From NCBI GenBank assembly GCA_002256115.1, contig NKIK01000012.1, forward strand, positions 1 through 64,000: a stretch of 64,000 nt of DNA, written 5' to 3'. The DNA comes from Burkholderiales bacterium PBB3. Its GTDB lineage: Bacteria > Pseudomonadota > Gammaproteobacteria > Burkholderiales > Burkholderiaceae_C. Of the stretch, positions 26,777 through 35,338 are shown in pieces (positions within the stretch are counted from its first letter, which is position 1; each line of letters opens with the position of its first letter). The notes beneath the pieces are model-generated. The model saw nothing but the letters and a program-made list of their open reading frames with translations. It searched no databases and was not told the origin of the DNA. The position numbers and the translations under genes were made by a program.

Positions 26777-29700
26777 TCACCCCTCCTGCCCATGTGCTTG
26801 CTTCACTTGCGGCCGACCTGACGCCCGCCAACCGGCGAAGCGTTCCTGCAGCCCCATCACGAACACAAAGAATGCGGGGACGAAGAATATGGCCAACACA
26901 GTGGCCGTGACCATGCCTCCGAACACACCGGTGCCGATGGCATGCTGGGTCTCGGCGCTGGCACCAGAGGCCAACATCAGCGGCAGCACCCCGAGCCCGA
27001 ACGCGAGCGACGTCATCAAGATGGGGCGCAGCCGGAGGCGTGCGGCCTCCACCGCCGAGGCGATCAGCCCCTGACCTTGTTCGCGCAGCTGCTTGGCGAA
27101 CTCCACAATCAGAATCGCGTTCTTGGCAGACAAGCCGATCACCGTGATCATTCCCACCTTGAAGAAAACATCATTGGGCATGCCACGCAACATGACTGCG
27201 CCGACGGCACCCAGCAGCCCCAAAGGCACGACCAGCATCACAGACAACGGGATGGCCCAGCTTTCGTAGAGGGCTGCCAGAACCAGGAACACCACGAGCA
27301 TGGACAGAGCCATCAGCACCGGCGCCTGAGCAGACGACTGACGCTCCTGGAGCGACTGGCCGGTCCATTCCAGTGCAAAGCCCGGCGGCAGCTGCCGGGC
27401 CAGCCGCTCCATCTCTGCCATGGCCTCTCCGCTTGAAGCGCCAGGAGCTGCATTGCCGGAGATGCGGGTGGCAGGGAAGCCCAGATAGCGCACCAACTGC
27501 AGCGGCGTGTCTGTCCACACCGGCACGGCTACTTCCTTCATTGCCACCATGCCACCACTGCTGTTGCGAACGTAGAGCCGCATCACATCGTCAATCTGCA
27601 TACGTGCAGGCGCATCGGCCTGGATGATGACCTGCTGCATGCGTCCGGCGTTTGGAAAGTCGTTCACGTAGGCCGAACCCAGAGCAGCAGACAGCGTCTC
27701 GCTGATGTTGGAGAATGAAACGCCCAGCGATTCGGCCTTCTGTCGGTCGATGTCCAGACGGATGCTGGTGCCCTCGGGCAATCCATCGGGATAGACTCCC
27801 ATCACGACCTTGCTTTGGGCGGCCAGTGTCAGCAACTTGGTCTCCGCGGCTTTCAGCGCCGCATAGCCCTGGTTGGCCCGATCCTGCAGCCGCAGCGCGA
27901 AGCCGGAGCTGTTGCCCAGCTCGTCGATGGCGGGCGGCATGAGACTCATGAACGTGCCTTCGGTCATCCCGGCCATCGCTTCTTGAGCCAGCGCTACCTC
28001 TCCCCTTGCAGTCGCGCCGTCGCGCTTGTCCCAGTCCTTGAGCATGGTGAAGGCCATGGCTGCATTGGTGCCTGAGCCGGAGAAGCCGAAGCCTACAACG
28101 GACATATTGGACTCGATGGCAGCACGCCTGGCCGTGTGCGCTTCGAACTGTTCGACCGCGTCGAGCGTACGTTCCATGGTGGCATCAGCAGGCAGTTGAA
28201 ACACCGACATGAAATACCCCTGGTCTTCTTCTGGCAGGAAAGCCGATGGCAATTGCCGGAATGCGACCACGAGCACGGCGGCCAGTGCCCCGAACACCAA
28301 CATGACGCGCCCGGCGCGTGCCACCAACTGGCCGACACGCGACGCATAGCGCTGATTCATGTCATCAAAGCGACGATTGAACCAGCCGAAGAAGCCCCGC
28401 TTCTCGTGGTGGCCCGGGTCCACGGGCTGCAGCAGCGTTGCACACAAAGCTGGCGTCAAGGTCAGCGCCAGAAATGCAGAGAACAGGATGGCCACCGCCA
28501 TCGACAGCGTGAACTGCTTATAGATCACGCCCACCGACCCGCTGGCGAACGCCATGGGGATGAACACAGCCGTCAGCACGAGGGTGATGCCGACTACGGC
28601 ACCAGTGATCTCCTGCATTGCTTTCATCGTGGCCTCGCGAGGGGCCAGGCCTTCCTTGGCCATGATGCGCTCGACGTTCTCCACAACCACAATCGCGTCG
28701 TCCACGATGATGCCGATGGCCAGCACCATGCCGAACATGGTGAGCACATTGATGGAAAAGCCCGACACCAGCATCACCGCAAAAGTCCCGAGCAAGGCGA
28801 TAGGCGCCACGATGGCTGGGATCAACGTGTAACGGATGTTCTGCAGGAACAGGAACATCACCAGGAACACCAGCACCATGGCTTCGATCAGGGTGTGGAT
28901 CACCTTCTCGATGGAGATTTTCACGAAGGGCGCCGTATCAAACGGGACGGAGTAGCTCATGCCCGTCGGCATGGTGTGGCTCAGCGCTTCCAAACGATCG
29001 CGAACGCCTTGTGCTGTGCGCACAGCGTTGGCGCCCGGCGACAGCTGGACGGCGGCGGCCGTGGCCACTCTGCCGTTCTCGCGATTGATGAATCCGTAGG
29101 ACTGTGCACCCAACTCGATCCGAGCCACATCACCCATCGTCAGCTTGGAACCGTTGGCATTGGCCCGCAGCACGATGGCCGCGAATTGCTCGGGCGTGCT
29201 CAACTGGCCCTGCACCGTCAGCGGCACGGTCACTCGCTGACCGGGTAGCGAGGGCGACGCGCCAACAGCACCAGGCGCGATCTGGGCGTTCTGCTGGTTG
29301 ACCGCGGCCGACAGATCGTTCATCGACAAACCATATGCAATTAGCTTGGCCGGGTCCACCCAGATGCGCATGGCTTGTTCGGCACCAAACATCTGCACCT
29401 TTCCGACTCCCTCGACGCGACGCAACTCCTCGACGATGTTGCGAACCATGTAGTCGCTCAGCTGCGTCTCGTCGAAGCGCCCGCCGTCCGATGTCAAACC
29501 GACGATCATCAGGAATCCTGAGGCGGCGGACTCGACCGTCAGGCCGTTCTGACGCACCGCCTGGGGCAGCCGCGGCTCGATGGCCTTGAGCTTGTTCTGC
29601 ACGTCAACCTGTGCCATGGCTGGATCCGTGCCCGGCTTGAACGTCGCCACGATGGAGGCCGATCCGGAGGTGTCGGCAGAAGATTCGAAGTACAGCAAGT

Positions 29701-29920
29701 TCTTGACGCTGGACAGCTCACGCTCGATCAAGCTGATGACGCTGTCGTTCAGGGTTTGAGGCGACGCACCGGGGTAGGCTGCCATGATGCTGACGGTGGC
29801 CGGTGCCACCGAGGGGTAGCGTGCAATTGGCAGCAAAGGGATTGCGATCGTCCCGAACAGGATGATGAACAGGGCGATCACCCAGGCGAAGACCGGACGC
29901 TTGATGAAGAACTGAGGCAT
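26777..29920 (-). CDS. RND efflux permease, HAE1 family (AdeB/MexB-like)
   Basis: This 1047-aa proton-driven trimeric multidrug pump is in the inner membrane. It starts MPQFFIKRPVFAWVIALFII, the family signature; the ATG at 29920 has GGAGC 5 bp upstream and replaces a further in-frame start at 29977. Motifs include GIIVDDAIVVVENVER in TM4 with the two proton-relay Asp, FKPGTDPAMAQVDVQNK, and a C-terminal SAKNAILIVEFAKQLREQGQG. The sequence recalls AdeB of Acinetobacter more than AcrB, for example IRIWVDPAKLIAYGLSMND-like and SVGVIYKQFTLSMAVAILFSAFLAL stretches. Substrates are likely amphiphilic drugs; the exact range is unknown. Confidence 0.95.
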   Translation of the reverse strand: MPQFFIKRPVFAWVIALFIILFGTIAIPLLPIARYPSVAPATVSIMAAYPGASPQTLNDSVISLIERELSSVKNLLYFESSADTSGSASIVATFKPGTDPAMAQVDVQNKLKAIEPRLPQAVRQNGLTVESAASGFLMIVGLTSDGGRFDETQLSDYMVRNIVEELRRVEGVGKVQMFGAEQAMRIWVDPAKLIAYGLSMNDLSAAVNQQNAQIAPGAVGASPSLPGQRVTVPLTVQGQLSTPEQFAAIVLRANANGSKLTMGDVARIELGAQSYGFINRENGRVATAAAVQLSPGANAVRTAQGVRDRLEALSHTMPTGMSYSVPFDTAPFVKISIEKVIHTLIEAMVLVFLVMFLFLQNIRYTLIPAIVAPIALLGTFAVMLVSGFSINVLTMFGMVLAIGIIVDDAIVVVENVERIMAKEGLAPREATMKAMQEITGAVVGITLVLTAVFIPMAFASGSVGVIYKQFTLSMAVAILFSAFLALTLTPALCATLLQPVDPGHHEKRGFFGWFNRRFDDMNQRYASRVGQLVARAGRVMLVFGALAAVLVVAFRQLPSAFLPEEDQGYFMSVFQLPADATMERTLDAVEQFEAHTARRAAIESNMSVVGFGFSGSGTNAAMAFTMLKDWDKRDGATARGEVALAQEAMAGMTEGTFMSLMPPAIDELGNSSGFALRLQDRANQGYAALKAAETKLLTLAAQSKVVMGVYPDGLPEGTSIRLDIDRQKAESLGVSFSNISETLSAALGSAYVNDFPNAGRMQQVIIQADAPARMQIDDVMRLYVRNSSGGMVAMKEVAVPVWTDTPLQLVRYLGFPATRISGNAAPGASSGEAMAEMERLARQLPPGFALEWTGQSLQERQSSAQAPVLMALSMLVVFLVLAALYESWAIPLSVMLVVPLGLLGAVGAVMLRGMPNDVFFKVGMITVIGLSAKNAILIVEFAKQLREQGQGLIASAVEAARLRLRPILMTSLAFGLGVLPLMLASGASAETQHAIGTGVFGGMVTATVLAIFFVPAFFVFVMGLQERFAGWRASGRPQVKQAHGQEG

Positions 29921-29930
29921 GGCGGCTCCT

Positions 29931-31088
29931 TCAGAGACTGGCCGCTGGGGCTGAGGCGGCGGCGGGCTTCCAGTCACGGGAGGTCACGGATACAGCTTCT
30001 GATAGGCGTTCCATGCCTTCTACTACGATGCGCTGCCCAGCACTGATACCGGCGCGTACGCGGTACCTGCGTTCGGTAAGCTCACCCAGCTCGACCGACT
30101 TGCGGTGTACCTGCCCTTGCTCGTTGAGCACCCAGATTTGCGGCTGGCCCGCCACTCGAACCACCGCCTGCTGCGGCACCGTCAGGGCTTGCGCATGGCT
30201 GGCGAGCGGCACCCGCGCCCGCACGAACATACCTGGCAGCAGCTCGCGCCGAGGGTTGTCGACTAGCACCCGCAGCAGCACGTCGCCCGTTCCGACATCG
30301 ACGCTCACCCCAGAAAAAAGGATGCGGCCCTGGGCTGCATATGGCTCACCATTGCCCTTGAGCAGGGTCACCGGCAGACTGGCCCCGGACCCTGCGGGAT
30401 GCTCCAACAGCGCCTGACGCAGCACGTCCAGCGATACCGACGGGCGGCGCAGATCCACGTAAACCTGGTCGATCTGCTGTATGCGTGCCATCGCTTGGGC
30501 GTCGCTGCTGCTAACAAGGGCGCCTTCGGTCACCATCGCTTGTTCGATACGACCTGAGATCGGGGCTTGCACCCGTGCGAACTGGAGGTCAAGCTGCTTG
30601 CGTGCCAGGGCAGCGCGGGCCTGGGCTACATCGGCTGCGGCCTGGTCGCGCTGCGAAACAGCATCGTCATAGGTCTGGCCGCTGATCGCATCGGCGTCGA
30701 CCAGCGGCTTGATACGAACCACCTGCGTCTGCGCACGCGCCAGCGCTGCCTCGGCACGCTGCAAGCTCGCCGCCGCCGTGTCCCTGTCCGCTTTGAATGG
30801 GGCAGGATTGATCTGGAACAGGCCTTGGCCTGCACGCACCTCCGTACCCTGTTCGAACAGCCTGCGTTCGATGATGCCGCCAACCTGAGAGCGGATCTCG
30901 GCGACGCGGACAGCGGCGACGCGGCCAGGGAGTTCCTCGATCAGGTCCAGTCTGGAGGCCTGCACCTTCATGACGGAAACCAGAGGCTTGGGCGGACTGG
31001 CGTCTGGCTCAGCAGCCCCACAGCCAATGAGCAGGATGGAGGCCGAAGCAGACAGGCTGCCCAAGCACAGCAGGGGTTTGATCTTCAT
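29931..31088 (-). CDS. RND efflux periplasmic adaptor (membrane fusion protein, AdeA/MexA-like)
   Basis: This 385-aa lipoprotein links the permease to the outer-membrane channel. The lipobox is LIGC (Cys23) in MKIKPLLCLGSLSASASILL. The barrel-sandwich segment GRVAAVRVAEIRSQVGGIIERRLFEQGTEVRAGQGLF is at about residues 55-95. It is followed by the alpha hairpin (AEAALARAQTQVVRIKPLVDADAISGQTYDDA) and the second lipoyl half (LQFARVQAPISGRIEQAMVTEGALV). The ATG at 31088 is chosen for the lipoprotein signal. It is the first gene of the pump operon and divergent from the regulator genes. Confidence 0.93.
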   Translation of the reverse strand: MKIKPLLCLGSLSASASILLIGCGAAEPDASPPKPLVSVMKVQASRLDLIEELPGRVAAVRVAEIRSQVGGIIERRLFEQGTEVRAGQGLFQINPAPFKADRDTAAASLQRAEAALARAQTQVVRIKPLVDADAISGQTYDDAVSQRDQAAADVAQARAALARKQLDLQFARVQAPISGRIEQAMVTEGALVSSSDAQAMARIQQIDQVYVDLRRPSVSLDVLRQALLEHPAGSGASLPVTLLKGNGEPYAAQGRILFSGVSVDVGTGDVLLRVLVDNPRRELLPGMFVRARVPLASHAQALTVPQQAVVRVAGQPQIWVLNEQGQVHRKSVELGELTERRYRVRAGISAGQRIVVEGMERLSEAVSVTSRDWKPAAASAPAASL

Positions 31089-31178
31089 ACGGGTTTCTTC
31101 GGAAGGCCGGCGGAGCTCCGCCAAGGGCAATGCCGGCGATTGTTCGACGCACCCGTCGGGACTTGGGGGAGTTAGTGT

Positions 31179-31195
31179 GGAGATTTCATGGAGAA
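31179..31195. promoter_or_regulatory. Candidate response-regulator operator (11-bp direct repeat)
   Basis: The word TGGAGA occurs at 31179-31184 and again at 31190-31195, one helical turn apart, in the 129-bp spacer between the divergent pump operon and its two-component system. OmpR-family regulators bind such direct repeats, and AdeR is known to bind a direct repeat in the equivalent spacer. The exact match to an AdeR site was not tested. Confidence 0.35.
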
Positions 31196-31217
31196 CTGAG
31201 GGCGTACCATTCCCGGC

Positions 31218-31952
31218 ATGCAGACCATGTCCCCTGCGGCCGAGGACGCCTCCGGCGTCCAAGCCCTTGTTCTCATCGCCGAAGACGAACCGGAAATCGC
31301 AGCCATCCTGGAGGCCTACTTGCGCCGGGGTGGCCTGCGTAGCGTGCATGCTGCAGATGGGCGCCGGGCACTGGAACTCCATCTGCAACTGCGGCCTGAT
31401 CTGGTCCTGTTGGACGTGCAGATGCCGGCGGCCGACGGCTGGCAGGTGCTGGCGGAGATCCGGCACCGCGGCGACACGCCGGTCATCATGCTGACGGCGA
31501 TGGACCAGGACATCGACAAACTCACCGGCCTGCGCATCGGCGCGGACGACTATGTGGTCAAGCCCTTCAATGCGGCCGAGGTCGTGGCGAGGGTGCAGGC
31601 AGTGCTGCGCCGCTCCCGGCCCAGCGGCAGGTCAAAACCGCGTGTGCTGCACGCCGGGCCGCTGGAGGTCGATTTGGACCAACACGAGGCTTTTGCAACT
31701 ATTCACGGCCGCCGTCATCGCCTGGTCCTGACCCTCACGGAGTTCAAGTTGCTGGCGCAATTGGCCAAATCGCCGCGCCGCGTTGTGAGCCGGGCAGAGT
31801 TGTTGCTCAATTGCTTGCCTGAAGGCGATGCTCTGGAGCGAACGGTGGACAGCCACATCAGCAAGCTGCGCAGGAAGCTGGAGGAACTGGGCGTCGAGGG
31901 GATGCCAGCAGGCGTCCGCGGCGTGGGCTACAAGCTCGGGAACACCCAATGA
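31218..31952 (+). CDS. OmpR/PhoB-family response regulator (AdeR-like)
   Basis: This 244-aa regulator has a receiver domain (acidic pair EDE near residue 22, phosphoacceptor Asp in LVLLDVQMP near 67, Thr in IMLTA, Lys in VVKPFN) and a winged-helix C-terminal domain (DALERTVDSHISKLRRKLEE). The stretch TPVIMLTAMDQDIDKLTGLR is very close to my memory of AdeR of Acinetobacter. It lies divergent to an AdeABC-like pump and directly upstream of its kinase with an ATGA overlap, so it probably activates the pump operon. An ATG at 31227 is an alternative start. Confidence 0.92.
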   Translation: MQTMSPAAEDASGVQALVLIAEDEPEIAAILEAYLRRGGLRSVHAADGRRALELHLQLRPDLVLLDVQMPAADGWQVLAEIRHRGDTPVIMLTAMDQDIDKLTGLRIGADDYVVKPFNAAEVVARVQAVLRRSRPSGRSKPRVLHAGPLEVDLDQHEAFATIHGRRHRLVLTLTEFKLLAQLAKSPRRVVSRAELLLNCLPEGDALERTVDSHISKLRRKLEELGVEGMPAGVRGVGYKLGNTQ

Positions 31953-33052
31953 AGCTGGAGGGACTGAGCCGGCATATCGCACGGTCGATGATGGCGATCG
32001 CTCTCAGCGTCAGCCTGCTCGTGCTGCTGACGTCCTACGCCTTTTTCTTTCTTTGGCTGACCTACTGGCCCGAGAATTTCGATGTGCAGAACATGGTCCC
32101 CACGGTGCCAGAGTGGATCTGGATGATCTGCACGACCCTGGTTGGCGTCGCGCTGGCAGTCGTGGTCGGCGTGAAGCTGTCCAAGCGCATCCTTGTGCCC
32201 TTGAATTCTGTGGCTGACACCATCCGCCGGGTCGCACAAGGCGATCTTGCCGCGCGGGCCGACGCAGGCGATCGCTCCTTGGGAGAAGCGGCTTCGCTGG
32301 CCGATGACTTCAACCTGCTCGCCGAGAAGCTGCAGCGAATGACGCAGGAGCAGACCTTCTGGAATGCAGCGATCGCTCACGAGTTGCGCACGCCCATCAC
32401 CATCCTCCGCGGGCGTCTCCAGGGTCTGGCCGAGGGTGTTTTTGAACCGAACTCAGCGCTGTTTCAGACGCTACTGAATCATGTCGACGGCTTGACACGG
32501 CTGATCGAGGATCTTCGCGTTGTGGGACTTGCCGAAAGCGGCCATCTCGACCTTCAAGTGCTCGAGAGCGACTTGGACGCAGAAGTCCAAGACTTGGTCG
32601 ACTTCTGCGATGCGGCCCTCCGTTCGGCGGGCCAGAGGGTCGTTTTGGACCTCCAGGCGGGTCCGGTTCGTTGCGACCCTATGCGTATCCGCCAGGCCCT
32701 GCTCGCCTTGATTGAGAACGTTCGCCGGCACGCCGTGGCCGGAACAGTCCTGATTCGAAGCCGACGGGAAGGCGGCAACGTCAGTTTGAGCGTGGAGGAC
32801 GACGGGCCCGGCATACCGCAGGAATTCGCGTCCCAAGTGTTCACCGCGTTCCGTCGCAGCTCATCCCCCCATTTGCAAGAAGATCACAAAGGGAGCGGTC
32901 TGGGACTGGCGGTGGTCGCAGCCATTGCTCATGCCCACGGTGGACAGGCAACTTGCCGCTCTACAGAGCGTGGAGGGTCTCTGTTTGAACTCCGTTGGCC
33001 TGGCGCGTCACCACGGAAGTCACCCGATCTCGGGATCAGCCTGCTGGATTGA
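31949..33052 (+). CDS. Sensor histidine kinase (AdeS-like)
   Basis: This 367-aa inner-membrane kinase has two transmembrane helices (about residues 11-33 and 54-76) around a short periplasmic loop, a HAMP domain (KLSKRILVPLNSVADTIRR) and the H-box WNAAIAHELRTPITILRGRLQG, where the phosphorylated His lies. N-box IENVRRHA, G1 DDGPGIP and G2 GSGLGLAVV follow. The H-box and the adjacent LQGLAEGVFEP segment closely resemble AdeS. It overlaps the response regulator by 4 bp. The small periplasmic loop suggests a signal sensed in or near the membrane. Confidence 0.92.
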   Translation: MKLEGLSRHIARSMMAIALSVSLLVLLTSYAFFFLWLTYWPENFDVQNMVPTVPEWIWMICTTLVGVALAVVVGVKLSKRILVPLNSVADTIRRVAQGDLAARADAGDRSLGEAASLADDFNLLAEKLQRMTQEQTFWNAAIAHELRTPITILRGRLQGLAEGVFEPNSALFQTLLNHVDGLTRLIEDLRVVGLAESGHLDLQVLESDLDAEVQDLVDFCDAALRSAGQRVVLDLQAGPVRCDPMRIRQALLALIENVRRHAVAGTVLIRSRREGGNVSLSVEDDGPGIPQEFASQVFTAFRRSSSPHLQEDHKGSGLGLAVVAAIAHAHGGQATCRSTERGGSLFELRWPGASPRKSPDLGISLLD

Positions 33053-33477
33053 TTTCGATCTGCATCGAGCTCGCCTGGGCGCCAAGCTGGTCCAGGGGCA
33101 CGATTTTTCAGCGCAAATCGCCAGGCCATCCTGGACATGGCCTAGGCAGGCACCCTGGTGCTCCTTTCAGGGGCAGAAGCGTTCCGACATGCGTTCATGG
33201 TGAAGGTCCGCAACCGGCTCGAAGCTGACCTCCAAACACTCTGGCTGAGCCGAGCCTACTCGGCCGCCCAAGCTCCAACTCTCAACCGAGTTCAGCGAAA
33301 CAAGCGTGGTCTCCAAGCGCTGGCGTTCAGCCTATCCTGCACTCATCTTTTCTACTGTTCTTGGTATTCAAAGCTGCGACCAGGCGCTGAATTTCAGGCC
33401 CAGATCATCGCCTACGCCTCACTTTCGGAGCACTCGGCGAGCCTGGTCACTGGCCAACCGACAGCAACCTCTCGGAT
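33053..33477. other. Intergenic, no gene seen
   Basis: These 425 bp lie between the kinase stop and the repeat array of the stb-like operon. I see no frame with coding character and no strong terminator. It probably marks the boundary between the efflux block and the plasmid-like block. Confidence 0.35.
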
Positions 33478-33543
33478 GTGGACCGAAACCGGACCGTATC
33501 CGGACCAAAAGCGGACCATATCCGGACCGTATCCGACCCGAAG
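33478..33543. repeat. Array of six 11-bp direct repeats (candidate StbA-binding site/centromere)
   Basis: The units start at 33478, 33489, 33500, 33511, 33522 and 33533 and read GTGGACCGAAA, CCGGACCGTAT, CCGGACCAAAA, GCGGACCATAT, CCGGACCGTAT and CCGACCCGAAG. Units 2 and 5 are identical, the core GGACC is constant in units 1-5, and unit 6 is degenerate. The exact 11-bp period places all sites on one face of the helix. In plasmid R388 the StbA protein binds 9-bp repeats separated by 2 bp (also an 11-bp period) upstream of stbABC. Here the array lies about 140 bp upstream of the StbA-like gene. Confidence 0.8.
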
Positions 33544-33684
33544 TCAGGCCGCCTGCAATCTATAGCCAAAAGAGCAAAGGGCCGGGGCCGTTCGCCCATC
33601 ACCGAGACGAGGAGCAACGGCGAATTCCGCTAGCACTTTCATCGCCGCAGATGGCACTCCTTGACCCCATCATTTCAATCATGA

Positions 33685-34095
33685 ATGCGTGCAGGCACCA
33701 TGATCCTCGCCCCCAAACTTCCACCTGGTCGGGCCAATCGAAAGGCCTTGGCCTTCAACGCTGAAATCCTCCGTCTGCGCGGCCTGGGGTACAGCTTTGA
33801 AGCGATTCGACAGGCTCTGCTCGCAGCCGGGATCGCCGTGAGTCGAAGCACGGTCAAACGCGAAGTCGTTGCAGAGCGTGCGCACTACAAGCGAGGGGTT
33901 ACTCGCCCCACATCCAAGCTCAGCAAAGAAAGCACAGAACTTCCTGAGTTGCGCTCCCCCCTTACACCGGGACAAGGCGCCGTAACTTTAAAAAGCACGC
34001 ACGCGGTAGCAGCGCGCACCGGCAGAGAAATCGCTGAAGACTTCATGAAGGGTCGGATCGCAAACCCGCTCTTGCAAGAAAGGAAGCGCAAATGA
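33685..34095 (+). CDS. StbA-like DNA-binding protein
   Basis: This small basic protein has 136 aa (ATG 33685) or 131 aa (ATG 33700, start MILAPKLPPG). Residues about 18-60 (KALAFNAEILRLRGLGYSFE... then AAGIAVSRSTVKREV) form a clear helix-turn-helix of the resolvase/transposase kind. The C-terminal part is polar and probably flexible. Its position as first gene of a three-gene operon, followed by a StbB-like ATPase and preceded by 11-bp repeats, argues that it is the StbA equivalent: it binds the array, represses its own operon and ensures inheritance of the element. The assignment rests on context and the HTH, not on a clear full-length match. Confidence 0.65.
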   Translation: MRAGTMILAPKLPPGRANRKALAFNAEILRLRGLGYSFEAIRQALLAAGIAVSRSTVKREVVAERAHYKRGVTRPTSKLSKESTELPELRSPLTPGQGAVTLKSTHAVAARTGREIAEDFMKGRIANPLLQERKRK

Positions 34096-34796
34096 AGATC
34101 GCTGTTCTGAGTTTCTCGGGGAATGTCGGGAAGTCCACGATTGCCCGCCACCTTCTTGCACCCAGGCTGCCAGGCGCCAAACTGATCTCCATTGAGAGCA
34201 TCAACGCAGGCGAAGAGCTTGACCATGTCATTCGCGGGCGCCAGTTCGCGGAACTGCAGGAGTACTTGCAAGTTGTCGAGGAAGTGGTGGTCGACATCGG
34301 CGCCAGCAATGTGGAGGACTTGCTGGCCTTGATGAAGCGATACCAGGGCAGCCACGAGGACTTTGACGTATTCATCGTGCCTGCGGTTTCAGCTGGCAAA
34401 CAGCAGCGCGACACCATGGCGACCCTGGTCGAACTTTCTCGCTTGGGCATTCCCGCTGCAAAGGTTCGGGTGCTCTTCAATATGGTCGAGGAGGACAGCG
34501 AGCTGGAGCACCAGTTCGAACCGTTGCTCGCATTCCTGAAGGAGAGCCCGATGGCCCAGGTGTCGCTGGACTGTCGACTTGGTTTCAACGAAATCTATGG
34601 ACGTCTCAGTGGCTCTGGCGAGGACTTGTCGGCATTGGCCGCCGACCCAACCGACTACAAGGCCCGGATCAAGAACAGCACGGGCAGTGATTCCAAACTC
34701 GCTCATGCGCAACGTCTAGCGATGCAGCGACTGGCGCGGGGCGTGCTCCCCGAGCTCGACGCATGTTTTGAAGCACTGAACCTGAACGAGCAGTGA
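34092..34796 (+). CDS. stbB: StbB-family ParA-like ATPase
   Basis: This 234-aa P-loop ATPase of the plasmid stability family starts MKIAVLSFSGNVGKSTIARH, with a Walker A variant GNVGKST at about residues 10-16. A Walker B-like VVVDIGASNVEDLL is near 75-88. The segments YQGSHEDFDVFIVPAV and LGFNEIYGRLSGSGEDLSALA fit my memory of StbB proteins of R388-type plasmids and ICEs. It overlaps both neighbours by 4 bp. In R388 StbB supports conjugative transfer and opposes StbA, so a role in element localisation or transfer is likely. Confidence 0.82.
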   Translation: MKIAVLSFSGNVGKSTIARHLLAPRLPGAKLISIESINAGEELDHVIRGRQFAELQEYLQVVEEVVVDIGASNVEDLLALMKRYQGSHEDFDVFIVPAVSAGKQQRDTMATLVELSRLGIPAAKVRVLFNMVEEDSELEHQFEPLLAFLKESPMAQVSLDCRLGFNEIYGRLSGSGEDLSALAADPTDYKARIKNSTGSDSKLAHAQRLAMQRLARGVLPELDACFEALNLNEQ

Positions 34797-35299
34797 ATGC
34801 CTGTCAGCCCACTGAACCGAGTTCACATGCTGTGAAGTCACCCAGCAGTTCGCGCGAGGCACTGATGGCAGAGGCGATCGGTGAATTGGGATGCGTGCTC
34901 GACAAAGCGGAGGCACTGTTGCCAGCGATCACTGAAGTGACGCGTCTCCAGAGCGAGGCGACATCGCAGCTCTCGAACCAACTCGGCAACCTCGAAGCGC
35001 AAATCAATGCGCTGACTGACCGCGTCAAATTGTATGCATTGAAGTACCTTCTGACTCAAATGGAAGAGCATGCTGCTCGCACCATGCAAGCGCAAACCCT
35101 GACCATGTGCCAGGCGATAGGCGCTCGGGTCTCCCTAGAACTCGACCGAGAGATGAAACAGTTGGCGCAAGCAATCCATCAGCACCAAAGTCAAGTCTCA
35201 AATTCGAGCAACTGGTGGCGGCTGCTATTCGGGTTCCTGAGCGCTGCAGCAACAGGCGCTGTCGCCGGCGCATTGGTGACATGGCTTTGGGCCCGGTAA
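34793..35299 (+). CDS. StbC-like membrane-anchored protein
   Basis: This 168-aa protein starts with GTG that overlaps the StbB stop (GTGA). Residues about 20-125 are helical with coiled-coil character (LDKAEALLPAITEVTRLQSEATSQLSNQL...). A single C-terminal transmembrane helix (RLLFGFLSAAATGAVAGALVTWLWA) follows near residues 142-167, so it is a tail-anchored protein. It is the third gene of the stb-like operon, where StbC-type proteins occur. The role is unknown. It is convergent with the DUF932 gene. Confidence 0.65.
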   Translation: MNACQPTEPSSHAVKSPSSSREALMAEAIGELGCVLDKAEALLPAITEVTRLQSEATSQLSNQLGNLEAQINALTDRVKLYALKYLLTQMEEHAARTMQAQTLTMCQAIGARVSLELDREMKQLAQAIHQHQSQVSNSSNWWRLLFGFLSAAATGAVAGALVTWLWAR

Positions 35300-35338
35300 A
35301 CCAGAGGTTTCCGGGCCCACTCCCCACACAACGGCGCA

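Noticed and set aside
33478..33543. CRISPR array
   Set aside because: The 11-bp units are directly abutting without spacers and there are no cas genes; better explained as a protein-binding array.
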